From an uncultured Verrucomicrobiae bacterium (GTDB taxonomy: Bacteria; Verrucomicrobiota; Verrucomicrobiia; Limisphaerales; AAA164-E04), in NCBI GenBank assembly GCA_943788245.1, contig CALSPN010000022.1, positions 124,001 to 188,000 on the forward strand: 64,000 bases of DNA. The letters are read 5' to 3'. This document shows, in pieces, positions 54,928 to 63,496 of this stretch (position 1 is the stretch's first letter; every line of letters begins with the position of its first letter). Both the position numbers and the translations under genes were made by a program. The notes below the pieces were generated by a model, which was given only the letters and a program-made list of their open reading frames with translations, had not been told where the DNA came from and did no database searches.

Positions 54928-55982
54928 GATTGGCGCCGTTTGCTGACCGCCTCCGCCAGCTTTTCAAGGACGGGTAGCGTTTGGTTCCATGACATGCATG
55001 CATCAGTGATGCTTTTTCCATACACTGCCGAACCATCTTGCTTATAGGATTGATTACCTTCAACCAAATGGCTCTCCAGCATGACGCCAGAAATGCGGGT
55101 AGATCCTGAAGCAATTTGCTTTGCTATGGATTCAGCTACGCCAGGCTGTTTTAGATGATCTTTAGCCGAATTTCCGTGGCTGCAATCGACCATTACCGCT
55201 TGGTGCAATTGGCTTTTCTGCAAAGCTTTGCAGACTGTTTGAATACTCTCTTCATCGTAATTGGGGCCAGCCTTCGATCCTCGAAGTATCAAGTGGCAGC
55301 TATCGTTGCCTTTCGTTTGCACGATGGCTGCTATCCCTTGTTTTGTCACCGAAAGAAAATGATGAGGTTGGCGAGACGCGCTAACTGCATCGATAGCTAT
55401 CTGGACATTGCCGTCAGTGCCGTTTTTAAAGCCAACGGGCATCGATAAGCCCGAAGCCAACTCACGATGGACCTGACTTTCAGTAGTACGAGCCCCTATG
55501 GCTCCCCATGCAATCAGATCTGCAATAAACTGAGGTACGATTGTGTCCAGAAATTCTGTGGCCGCAGGAATGCCCATTCCTGCCAGATTCTGCAAAAGTT
55601 GTCTTCCTTGCCTGAGTCCTTGGTTAATCTTAAAACTATTATCGATATTGGGGTCATTGATCAATCCCTTCCAACCAACGGTTGTTCTGGGTTTTTCAAA
55701 ATAAACACGCATGAGGATACACAGGTTATCACGAAACCGATCGCAGGATTCCTTGAGATGTTCCGCGTATTCCATCGCTGCTTCGGTGTCATGAATTGAG
55801 CAAGGGCCAACGATCACCAGTAGTCGGTCACTTTGACCGCGCACAATCTGCTCCGCCTCAATTCTGGCATTTGAAACAACCACTGAAGCTTTTTCCGAAA
55901 GGGGAATCTCCTCCTTAAGAATGGCTGGCGAAAGTAGCGGGTGTAATGATTGTATTCTTAAATCGTCTGTATCCTGTATCAT
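54921..55982 (-). CDS. aroF: 3-deoxy-7-phosphoheptulonate synthase, class I
   Basis: 353 residues from ATG 55982, matching the AroF/G/H start (MIQDTDDLRIQSLHPLLSP); the frame runs open to 56186 but that part overlaps the lon promoter. Motifs: LLVIVGPCSIHD, MRVYFEKPRTTVGWKGLINDP, IGARTTESQVHRELASGLSMPVGFKNGTDG, and VDCSHGNSAKD (metal His). Condenses phosphoenolpyruvate and erythrose 4-phosphate, the entry to aromatic amino acid synthesis. The isoform (Phe-, Tyr- or Trp-sensitive) cannot be told from these data. No aromatic-rich leader peptide found upstream. Confidence 0.95.
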   Translation of the reverse strand: MIQDTDDLRIQSLHPLLSPAILKEEIPLSEKASVVVSNARIEAEQIVRGQSDRLLVIVGPCSIHDTEAAMEYAEHLKESCDRFRDNLCILMRVYFEKPRTTVGWKGLINDPNIDNSFKINQGLRQGRQLLQNLAGMGIPAATEFLDTIVPQFIADLIAWGAIGARTTESQVHRELASGLSMPVGFKNGTDGNVQIAIDAVSASRQPHHFLSVTKQGIAAIVQTKGNDSCHLILRGSKAGPNYDEESIQTVCKALQKSQLHQAVMVDCSHGNSAKDHLKQPGVAESIAKQIASGSTRISGVMLESHLVEGNQSYKQDGSAVYGKSITDACMSWNQTLPVLEKLAEAVSKRRQSQ

Positions 55983-56072
55983 ACTATTCCAAAGACAACT
56001 GAGTATACGGTTCTCTGACGATGTGCAAAGCCTGACTTGAAAAAAATACCTTAAAATTGCTCTAAAATTCCA

Positions 56073-56162
56073 TTTATACCGAATTATCGACTTTTCCCTC
56101 GTCAAGTCGAGCGAAGATCGGATACCTTCAACCCACGATAGGCGAGGGAGTCGTCGTATAAT
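56073..56162. promoter_or_regulatory. Divergent promoter region of aroF and lon with inverted repeat
   Basis: A perfect inverted repeat TCGACTT (56087-56093) / AAGTCGA (56104-56110) lies between a TATAAA on the minus strand (56073-56078, for aroF) and a consensus TATAAT on the plus strand (56157-56162, 23 bp before the lon ATG). It may be an operator or part of the aroF leader. No CIRCE or HAIR heat-shock element recognised. Confidence 0.4.
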
Positions 56163-56184
56163 TTTCTTCCTGCCCTCAAGCGGC

Positions 56185-58599
56185 ATGCATTTGGATCAGG
56201 ACATCATAGACATTCTTAAGATCAAGGCTTCTACAAAAGCAGTAGAGGACCCTCAAAAGCGCCCTAAGGCAACACTTCCAGAGCAGCTTCCGATCCTTGG
56301 CTTATCAGACATTGTGATTTTTCCGGGCATGGTTGCGCCCTTGTTGATTGAATCCGCGCCAAGCTCAGGTTTGGTAGACGATGTTGTTTCGGGCAATCGA
56401 CTCATCGGCTTGGTGCTTCAAACGACACCAGATGTCGAAGAACCAGAGCCCAAGGACTTGCACCCATACGGCTGCATGGCTCGAGTTCAAAAAATGGTGA
56501 AGCAGTCCAACAATTCAGTCAGGATCCTGATTGAGGGTCTGAAACGAATCCGTTTACTCGATTTTAAGCAAACTGATCCCTACTTGCTTGCCAATGTGGA
56601 GTATTTTCATGAGCCTGCCGAAGCAAGCTTAGAGGCCAAGGCGCTTGTCAGGAGTGCCAAGAAACTGTTTGAAGCCATACTTGAAAAATCTCCGACGCTC
56701 ACCGATCAGGTTAAGTCCTCGAATCTGAATACGGAAGATCCGGAGAAACTATCTGACCTCATAGGGGCCAACCTCAATCTTGGTCTTGCTGATCATCAAA
56801 AGCTTTTGAGTGCTCATGTCGTCACAGAAAGACTCAAGATTCTACTGCCTCTACTCAAGCATGAGCTGGAGCTTCAATCGATAGGGGCGCGTATCCAGAA
56901 GGAAGTAACAGCTTCTGTTTCCAAGAGTCAGCGGGACTACTACCTGCGGGAACAACTTCGGGTCATTCAGCGTGAATTAGGTGAAGATGATTCGGCCGGT
57001 AGGGAAATGGCAGTTTTAAAGGCTCTCATTGAGGAAAGTGGGATGCCTGCCGATACTCAGGAAATTGCACTTAAGGAGCTTGATCGACTGAAAACCATTC
57101 CCACATCGTTGCCCGAATATACGGTAGCCCGGCATTACGTGGAATGGCTGGCATCATTGCCGTGGAGTCAATCGGTAAAAGACCAATTGGATCTACAAGA
57201 GGCATCCCGGATTCTGGACGCTCAGCATTTTGGGCTCAAGCAGGTCAAGAACCGCTTGTTGGAGCACCTTGCCGTGATGAAACTTCAAAATCCCGTGCGT
57301 GGTCCGATCCTATGTTTGGTAGGGCCGCCGGGGGTAGGCAAAACATCCATGGGGCGAAGTATCGCCGAAGCTTTGGGTCGCCCCTTTGCACGCATTTCAC
57401 TTGGTGGAGTACGCGATGAAGGTGAAATACGGGGGCACCGTCGAACTTATGTTGGATCCATGCCCGGTCGCATACTCCAGACCTTGAAGCGACTGAAAGT
57501 CAAGAATCCCGTTATCTTGCTCGATGAGATCGATAAATTGGGTTCCGATTTCAGAGGTGACCCTGCTTCTGCGCTTTTAGAGGTCTTGGACCCTCAGCAA
57601 AACAAACATTTCAGTGACCATTATCTGGAATTACCGTTTGATCTGAGTGAAATTCTTTTCATCACGACTGCCAATTGGCTCGACCCTGTTCATCCTGCTC
57701 TACGTGATCGTCTGGAGGTGATTGAACTTCCCAGCTACACGACGGCTGAGAAAATAAAAATCACGAGACGACATCTTCTCCCCAGATTACTCAAAGATCA
57801 TGGTCTTAAAACTCGCCAGATTAAACTTCCATCCGCCAGCATACGTATGTTGGTCGATCTATACACCCGTGAAGCAGGTGTCAGACAACTGGAGAGGACC
57901 ATTGCATCGACGTTGCGCAAAGCCGCAAGAGAACAACTTGAATCTCCCGACTGCCAAGGAAAGATAACGATATCCGAAGCATGGATTCAAACACAACTGG
58001 GGCAACCCAAGCATCCAGCCCCGGATCACGAAACGATCGAAGACAGTGGTATCGCGGTTGGCTTGGGGTGGACACCCAGCGGGGGAGAAATTCTCTTTGT
58101 CGAGGCAACTTCCTTACCGGGCAAAGGGAAACTAATACTGACAGGCTCGTTGGGCGAGGTCATGAAAGAAAGCGCTCAAGCTGCGTTGACGCACCTCAGA
58201 AGCCAAGCCAAGTCGATGGGGCTTGCCCTGCCCAGCATAGAGAATCTGGACATTCACATTCACGTACCTGCCGGTGCTACTCCTAAAGATGGACCGAGTG
58301 CTGGCATTGCGATCTTTGCTGCGCTTGCATCCTTGTTTACTCAAACACTCATTTCATCGCGCATGGCGATGACCGGTGAAATAAGTTTGAGAGGCAGAGT
58401 GTTGCCTGTGGGTGGTATCAAGGAAAAACTTCTGGCTGCCGCCAGATCTGGGATCAAAGAGATTATACTGCCCGAGGCAAACAAAAAGGATTGGATTGAG
58501 GCACCAGCTGAAGTCCAAAAGAAATTGAAGATTCACTGGGTGCGTCACGTCGAAGAGATGTTACCCGTTATGTTCGGGAATAAAGCAAAACGGAATTGA
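56185..58599 (+). CDS. lon: ATP-dependent protease Lon
   Basis: 804 residues, full length. N-terminal substrate-binding domain (about 30-235: LPILGLSDIVIFPGMVAPLLI), helical linker with QRDYYLREQLRVIQRELGE, AAA+ module with Walker A GPPGVGKTS near 380, Walker B ILLDEIDKLG near 445, and the C-terminal protease domain with the catalytic Ser in KDGPSAGIAIFAAL near 703 and Lys in VGGIKEKLLAA near 745. Degrades damaged and regulatory proteins in the cytoplasm. Promoter with TATAAT directly upstream, shared region with aroF. Confidence 0.97.
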   Translation: MHLDQDIIDILKIKASTKAVEDPQKRPKATLPEQLPILGLSDIVIFPGMVAPLLIESAPSSGLVDDVVSGNRLIGLVLQTTPDVEEPEPKDLHPYGCMARVQKMVKQSNNSVRILIEGLKRIRLLDFKQTDPYLLANVEYFHEPAEASLEAKALVRSAKKLFEAILEKSPTLTDQVKSSNLNTEDPEKLSDLIGANLNLGLADHQKLLSAHVVTERLKILLPLLKHELELQSIGARIQKEVTASVSKSQRDYYLREQLRVIQRELGEDDSAGREMAVLKALIEESGMPADTQEIALKELDRLKTIPTSLPEYTVARHYVEWLASLPWSQSVKDQLDLQEASRILDAQHFGLKQVKNRLLEHLAVMKLQNPVRGPILCLVGPPGVGKTSMGRSIAEALGRPFARISLGGVRDEGEIRGHRRTYVGSMPGRILQTLKRLKVKNPVILLDEIDKLGSDFRGDPASALLEVLDPQQNKHFSDHYLELPFDLSEILFITTANWLDPVHPALRDRLEVIELPSYTTAEKIKITRRHLLPRLLKDHGLKTRQIKLPSASIRMLVDLYTREAGVRQLERTIASTLRKAAREQLESPDCQGKITISEAWIQTQLGQPKHPAPDHETIEDSGIAVGLGWTPSGGEILFVEATSLPGKGKLILTGSLGEVMKESAQAALTHLRSQAKSMGLALPSIENLDIHIHVPAGATPKDGPSAGIAIFAALASLFTQTLISSRMAMTGEISLRGRVLPVGGIKEKLLAAARSGIKEIILPEANKKDWIEAPAEVQKKLKIHWVRHVEEMLPVMFGNKAKRN

Positions 58600-58629
58600 A
58601 TCTCTGTCTTACTTCAAAAAAGGTTGCAA

Positions 58630-59397
58630 ATGAAAAAGTGGAGTCTTGTTCGTTTAGGTCTTTTTTTTGCTGGTTTCCTTGCTTGTCTTACCTCTTTGTG
58701 TGCTGATCCCATTCGTGAAGGACAGGCTTTAGCAAAGGAACTGCGATTGGTTCAACTAGGTATTCCCGGACCGATTACTGCAACGTTCAAAATAAGAAAA
58801 CGTGATGGAACTCGAATCGAGCATTACGTTCAAAAGCACACAGAACAATTCGAAAATGGTTGGAGAGATTTGTTTCAGATCAGCAAAGATTCCAACGCTG
58901 AGAGTGAATGGCTCTGGATCAATCATTCTGCGGGTGCTTCTCCCAGTTACAAACTAGCGGTTTCACGGCAATTACCCACAGCCCCTGACGACTTCCGGAA
59001 CCTTAACTCCGAGCAGGCAATGGTATCCATAGGCGAGAGCGACTTTTGGATCGTTGACTTGGGATTGGATTTTCTCCACTGGCCAGATCAACGTATTTTC
59101 CAGTCCAAAATCAAACGACGCAAGGGAGTTGCCTGCAAGCTGCTCGAAAGCTCGCGACCCACGCGATCTTTAAGCGGCTATTATAAGGTTCGATCTTGGA
59201 TTTCAATTGAAAATGGAGGCATCGTCTATGCTGAAGCATTCGATATCAACGATCGCAAAATGAAAGTGTTTGAGGTCGCCGGAGTGGAAAAAATTGAGGG
59301 CGTCTGGTATCTGAAAGGTTTGAGAATCCGAAATCTTCGTGATAAATCCATGTCAGTTCTAGAATTTGATAACAAGTCAATCAAGACTGCCCCCTAA
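58630..59397 (+). CDS. Outer membrane lipoprotein-sorting (LolA-like) protein
   Basis: 255 residues from ATG 58630, which has AAAAAGG a few bases upstream (TTG 58624 is in frame). Signal peptide (WSLVRLGLFFAGFLACLTSLCAD). The mature part fits the LolA/LppX-like half-barrel family: ITATFKIRKRDGTRIEHYVQKH, EWLWIN, WIVDLGLDFLHWPDQRI, CKLLESSRPT, YYKVRSWISIENGGIVYAEAFD, and WYLKGLRIRNLRDKS. This is the variant annotated as outer membrane lipoprotein-sorting protein in Verrucomicrobia, not strict LolA. Thirty bases after lon. Confidence 0.8.
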   Translation: MKKWSLVRLGLFFAGFLACLTSLCADPIREGQALAKELRLVQLGIPGPITATFKIRKRDGTRIEHYVQKHTEQFENGWRDLFQISKDSNAESEWLWINHSAGASPSYKLAVSRQLPTAPDDFRNLNSEQAMVSIGESDFWIVDLGLDFLHWPDQRIFQSKIKRRKGVACKLLESSRPTRSLSGYYKVRSWISIENGGIVYAEAFDINDRKMKVFEVAGVEKIEGVWYLKGLRIRNLRDKSMSVLEFDNKSIKTAP

Positions 59398-59573
59398 TCT
59401 GAAATTATCCCTCACTTCTGTAGGAAGGGCATTGGGTTCCATGGCTATCCTTCCATCACCTTATCCATCACGATCTTTATAATATTGGATTACAATCTAG
59501 TCTCCTTATTATAATTGCTGTAACTGTTAAATGACCCAAACTTGTCATATAACTTCAAAAGGAACGTGTACTT

Positions 59574-60467
59574 ATGTTTATTCCATTTTTTACTGTCAAA
59601 CAGCAAACAGCGGGCGTCGTCACTCGATTTGGTAAATTCACGCGCATTGCCGACCCTGGTCTAAATTTCCTGATCCCTTTCCTTGAGCGAGTTGCAGGAT
59701 ATGTCAACCTGCGGGTGCGCCAATTAGACGTCGAGGTTGAGACCAAGACTGCTGATAATGTTTTTGTAAAAGTGCTTGTTTCTGTGCAATTTTACGTGCT
59801 TCCAGAAAAAATTTACGAGGCCTTTTACAGACTTGAAAATCCCGAACGGCAGATCAAATCGTTTGTCTTTGATGTGGTACGTGCACGAGTGCCTCGGATT
59901 CGTTTGGACGATGTTTTTGAGAAGAAAGATGAAATTGCCGATGTCGTGAAAAACGAACTTCAGCAGGTGATGGATGATTTTGGGTATGGTATCTTGAAAG
60001 CACTTGTGACTGACATTGATCCTGATGCCAAGGTCAAGGCAGCCATGAACGAAATCAACGCGGCCACACGCCTCAGAGTCGCAGCGACTGAAAAAGGCGA
60101 GGCAGACAAGATTTTGAGTGTCAAAGCAGCCGAAGCTGAAGCCGAAAGCAAAGCCCTCTCGGGTAAAGGCATTGCGGATCAGAGGCGGGCGATTGTTGAA
60201 GGGTTGAGGGAATCCGTGGACGAATTTCAAAAGACCATCCGTTCAGCCAGTGCTGCTGATGTCATGAACATGGTGTTGATGACCCAGTATTTCGATACCC
60301 TGAAGGATTTGGGGAACCAATCTAGAACGAATACCATCATGATTCCTCATTCACCCGGGCATATGAATGATCTGGCAGGTCAAATCCGTGATGCCATGAT
60401 AGCCGGTGAACAAGTGGGGGCTCAGCTCAACGATGTTGAATCACCTTCAGCGGAAAAACCATCCTAG
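59574..60467 (+). CDS. SPFH/band 7 domain protein
   Basis: 297 residues. Begins with a hydrophobic hairpin-like MFIPFFTVKQQTAGVVTRFGKFTRIADPGLNF that associates with the inner membrane, followed by the SPFH domain (about 25-200: RQLDVEVETKTADNVFVKVLVSVQF, VVRARVPRIRLDDVFEKKDEIA) and a coiled coil rich in Ala/Glu (about 185-225, AATEKGEADKILSVKAAEAEAESKAL). Closest in layout to the plant hypersensitive-induced-response type. These proteins form ring scaffolds in membranes. No partner NfeD gene is adjacent. AAAGGA eleven bases before the ATG. Confidence 0.92.
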   Translation: MFIPFFTVKQQTAGVVTRFGKFTRIADPGLNFLIPFLERVAGYVNLRVRQLDVEVETKTADNVFVKVLVSVQFYVLPEKIYEAFYRLENPERQIKSFVFDVVRARVPRIRLDDVFEKKDEIADVVKNELQQVMDDFGYGILKALVTDIDPDAKVKAAMNEINAATRLRVAATEKGEADKILSVKAAEAEAESKALSGKGIADQRRAIVEGLRESVDEFQKTIRSASAADVMNMVLMTQYFDTLKDLGNQSRTNTIMIPHSPGHMNDLAGQIRDAMIAGEQVGAQLNDVESPSAEKPS

Positions 60468-60900
60468 TTGACTTTCTCCCGATTACAACGAGTGCCTTCG
60501 GGAGGGTAGTTTCAGCGCTGTTTATGATCTGCCGTAAAAATTCTCCAACGCGTTTAAACTTCAATTTGAATACACCATTAATTGCAGCGGCATTCCATGA
60601 CGTGATCTTTTCAATGTGGGGGATTGATCCCCCAAAACTTCTCATCTCAATTACCAGTGAGAAGTTCTTGGTGAGAGATTCCTCAAGATGATATGAAGCT
60701 CATGGCATCGACAGAAAACCAAGGGTTATCGGCAAACCCGGATCCAGGTTTGGTCTCTGACGCTTTCTTTATTGAAATTCTGAATGGTTGATATCTGCGT
60801 TGCCAATTGTCCAAACTGGGTATAGGCAGGATTGCTCAAGTGGGGCTAATAGATCGGTTTTACCTTGATTCTCAGCTCAAGGTAGCGACTATTATCCACC
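60468..60900. other. Intergenic region with two tandem hairpins
   Basis: 433 bp. Two perfect stems stand side by side: GGGGGAT/ATCCCCC (60618-60624, 60627-60633) and ACTTCTCA/TGAGAAGT (60637-60644, 60658-60665). Neither is followed by a T-run. A 72-codon minus frame (60427-60645) has no recognisable family. This could be the end of the SPFH transcript or a small structured RNA. Confidence 0.4.
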
Positions 60901-62154
60901 ATGAAGCCAATGCAAACACGTAAGACTTACCTCCTTCATTGGGTGTGCATTTTTCTCTATATACTGACACCTCTTTTTTCTTCTGCGGCAGAATATTGGA
61001 ATCGTTTTCGTGGCTCCAATGGAACAGGTATCGCAGATTCAACTATCAAGCTAAGAGACCTTAAAAAAGGCGATATCGCATGGAAATTAGATCTTCCCGG
61101 TAAAGGGCATTCTTCGCCAGTGATTTGGGGGGGCTTTCTCTATCTGACTTGCATGAATGAAGATTCATCCAATTTTCATGTGCTCTCTATTCATCGAGAA
61201 ACTGGCAATATCAGCTGGAATCGTGAAATGGCCTATCAGACGTTTTCAAAGCATGACTTCAACAGCTTTGCCTCGCCTTCAGCTACGGTTGATAAAGATC
61301 GGGTTTATCTATCCTGGGCCACACCCAAGCATTACTTTGTTGCTGCATTGGATCATGCTGGAGAATGGTTGTGGAAGAAGGACCTGGGGCCCTTTAGAAG
61401 CCAACACGGTGTGGGCGTTTCTCCTGTTCTATATCAAGATAAATTAATCATCGCAAATGATCAGCTGGGGCAGAGTTTCATCGTTGCTTTGGATAAAACA
61501 AGTGGGAGTACCATCTGGAAAACAAAAAGACGAAGTGATAAAGCTGCCTATTCGACACCTTGTGTCTACCGCAGACCTGATGGGAAAGATCAATTAATTT
61601 TTAATAGCGCAGCCGATGGTGTTAGCGGTCTTGATCCAGATAATGGAAAAGTTCTTTGGTCTTATGCCGATGCCTTTGATAAGCGCAGTTGCAGCTCTCC
61701 AATTGTTGCCGGAGGCCGGATTTTTGGTTCCTGTGGTAGTGGTGGTGGTGGTAATTTCGTTGTTGCGATCGATCCTCCTGCAGGCCCACAGGCAAAACCT
61801 AAACTTGCCTATACAATCAAGCGTTCCGCGAATTATGTTCCTACGCCTATCGCAGTCGATGGTCTGGCTTTTTTCTGGAGTGATGGAGGTATCCTGACAT
61901 GTGCCAACCCGGAAAGTGGTAAGATCCATTATCAGGAGCGCGTTCGTGGAAGGTATTTTGGGTCCCCTGTATCCAATGGAAGTGAAATCGCCTGCGTATC
62001 AACCACGGGCGAAATTGTAGTGACTGCAGCAAGTGATAAATTTGAGATACTGAATCGCATTGATCTCGATACAAAAACCCATTCAACACCTGCGTTTGAT
62101 GAGGATTCCATGTATGTGAGAACTGTTTCACAGATCTTCAAATTCAAAAACTGA
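60901..62154 (+). CDS. PQQ-like beta-propeller repeat protein, exported
   Basis: 417 residues with signal peptide (hydrophobic WVCIFLYILTPLFSSAAE). The propeller has eight-bladed-type repeats: WNRFRGSNGTGIADS at the start, LSIHRETGNISWNREM, AALDHAGEWLWKKDLG, VALDKTSGSTIWKTKR, SGLDPDNGKVLWSYAD. No PQQ-coordinating residues are evident, so a scaffolding or polysaccharide-associated role rather than a dehydrogenase is likely. These proteins are common in planctomycetes and verrucomicrobia. Followed 60 bp later by an amidohydrolase. Confidence 0.88.
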   Translation: MKPMQTRKTYLLHWVCIFLYILTPLFSSAAEYWNRFRGSNGTGIADSTIKLRDLKKGDIAWKLDLPGKGHSSPVIWGGFLYLTCMNEDSSNFHVLSIHRETGNISWNREMAYQTFSKHDFNSFASPSATVDKDRVYLSWATPKHYFVAALDHAGEWLWKKDLGPFRSQHGVGVSPVLYQDKLIIANDQLGQSFIVALDKTSGSTIWKTKRRSDKAAYSTPCVYRRPDGKDQLIFNSAADGVSGLDPDNGKVLWSYADAFDKRSCSSPIVAGGRIFGSCGSGGGGNFVVAIDPPAGPQAKPKLAYTIKRSANYVPTPIAVDGLAFFWSDGGILTCANPESGKIHYQERVRGRYFGSPVSNGSEIACVSTTGEIVVTAASDKFEILNRIDLDTKTHSTPAFDEDSMYVRTVSQIFKFKN

Positions 62155-62214
62155 ATCATACAAAGCTGTTTGCCGTTGAACTAGCGGTGGTAAGGTTTAT
62201 TTTTACACTCGATA

Positions 62215-63483
62215 ATGCATCCCAAGGAGTCATGGCATGAATCGTTGCGAAACGCACCTATATTGGATGTACATGAACATCACATCCCTGAAATATATTT
62301 GTCATCCAAGACAAATCTTTTAGCATTATTTCAACAAAGCTACGCGGGATGGACGGTGAAAAGACCCTATCCATTGCCAGGCGAACATCAGGAGGAATCT
62401 TCATTGAGCCCCACATTGAAACTTTTCGGTTGGGATGACCTGAGGCCCTATCTGGTGGAGCGGGGTTCCAACAATTTTGTTCGGAATCTGACCCAAGGGA
62501 TCCTTGCACTTCATGGAAATTCCGATTGGATCTGGATCGATGAAGGCAATTGGGAATCAGTGAATGCACGTGTTATCGCAAGCCGCATTGAAATTGGTTT
62601 TCAATCAAAATCTCTCTTCCAGTCCAATGTGATCCAAGTGATCACGGATGATTATACGAACCCAATGCTGAATGCCCGGGAATCTCTGGGATCGCAGTAT
62701 CAATCTGTGGTCAGGATAAATGCTTTTGCTTTGGGGTGGCATTCGAAATCTAAGGATCATAATGGGAACTCGGCAGCTGCTATCTTGAGTAAAGCCGGTT
62801 TTCACCCTGAATCTTTCGAAGATTATCTGGAAGCCATTCGTGGATTGGCTGGGAAAATGAAATCACGCGGGCAGGTAGCCTTCAAGAATGCGCTAGCTTA
62901 TGATCGCAATATTGAATTTCAGGTGCCAAATAAATTACTAGCCAAGCGTGCCTGGGGAAAAAGTCATCCAAGTGAAGAGGAAAAACAAGCTTTTGGAGAT
63001 TATGTGGTGGATTTTATTTGTCACCTTGGGGCAGAAATGGACATTCCCATGCAGATGCATCTAGGAACGGCTCTCATACGAAGTTCACATCCCATGCATG
63101 TGGCGGGTTTGATTGAACGCCATCCTGGTACACGATTCCTGCTGATGCACCTGGCATATCCCTGGAGCCGCGATCTGCTTGGCATGGCCTTTGTTTATCG
63201 AAATATCTGGATTGATCTTACCTGGTCCTGGCTGCTGAGCCCCTCACATTTTAAACTCGCGTTGCACGAAGCTATTGAGATATTGCCGGACGAGGGAAGG
63301 ATAATGTTAGGCGGTGACAATTGGCACGTTGAAGAAACGGTTGGATCCATGCAAAGCTTCAGAAGTTTGTTGATCGAAGTTCTGGATGAAAAAGTTTCCA
63401 ACGGTTACCTGCGAGCGGAGCAAGCACTTCAGCTTGGACAGAAAATACTTTCGCATAATGCCAAAGCATTTTTTCGACTCTAA
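62215..63483 (+). CDS. Amidohydrolase-superfamily protein (uronate isomerase-like)
   Basis: 422 residues of the amidohydrolase TIM-barrel superfamily. Metal-binding His motif at the N-terminus is LDVHEHHIPE (H-x-H type), with later ligands in MQMHLGT, LLMHLAYPW and the Asp of LGGDNWH. Layout resembles the amidohydrolase_2 / glucuronate isomerase branch; hydrolysis or isomerisation of a sugar acid or aromatic acid is possible. No signal peptide. Position 60 bp after the propeller gene suggests cotranscription, but the two products are in different compartments. Substrate unknown. Confidence 0.85.
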   Translation: MHPKESWHESLRNAPILDVHEHHIPEIYLSSKTNLLALFQQSYAGWTVKRPYPLPGEHQEESSLSPTLKLFGWDDLRPYLVERGSNNFVRNLTQGILALHGNSDWIWIDEGNWESVNARVIASRIEIGFQSKSLFQSNVIQVITDDYTNPMLNARESLGSQYQSVVRINAFALGWHSKSKDHNGNSAAAILSKAGFHPESFEDYLEAIRGLAGKMKSRGQVAFKNALAYDRNIEFQVPNKLLAKRAWGKSHPSEEEKQAFGDYVVDFICHLGAEMDIPMQMHLGTALIRSSHPMHVAGLIERHPGTRFLLMHLAYPWSRDLLGMAFVYRNIWIDLTWSWLLSPSHFKLALHEAIEILPDEGRIMLGGDNWHVEETVGSMQSFRSLLIEVLDEKVSNGYLRAEQALQLGQKILSHNAKAFFRL

Positions 63484-63496
63484 GAAGTGTGTTGGG

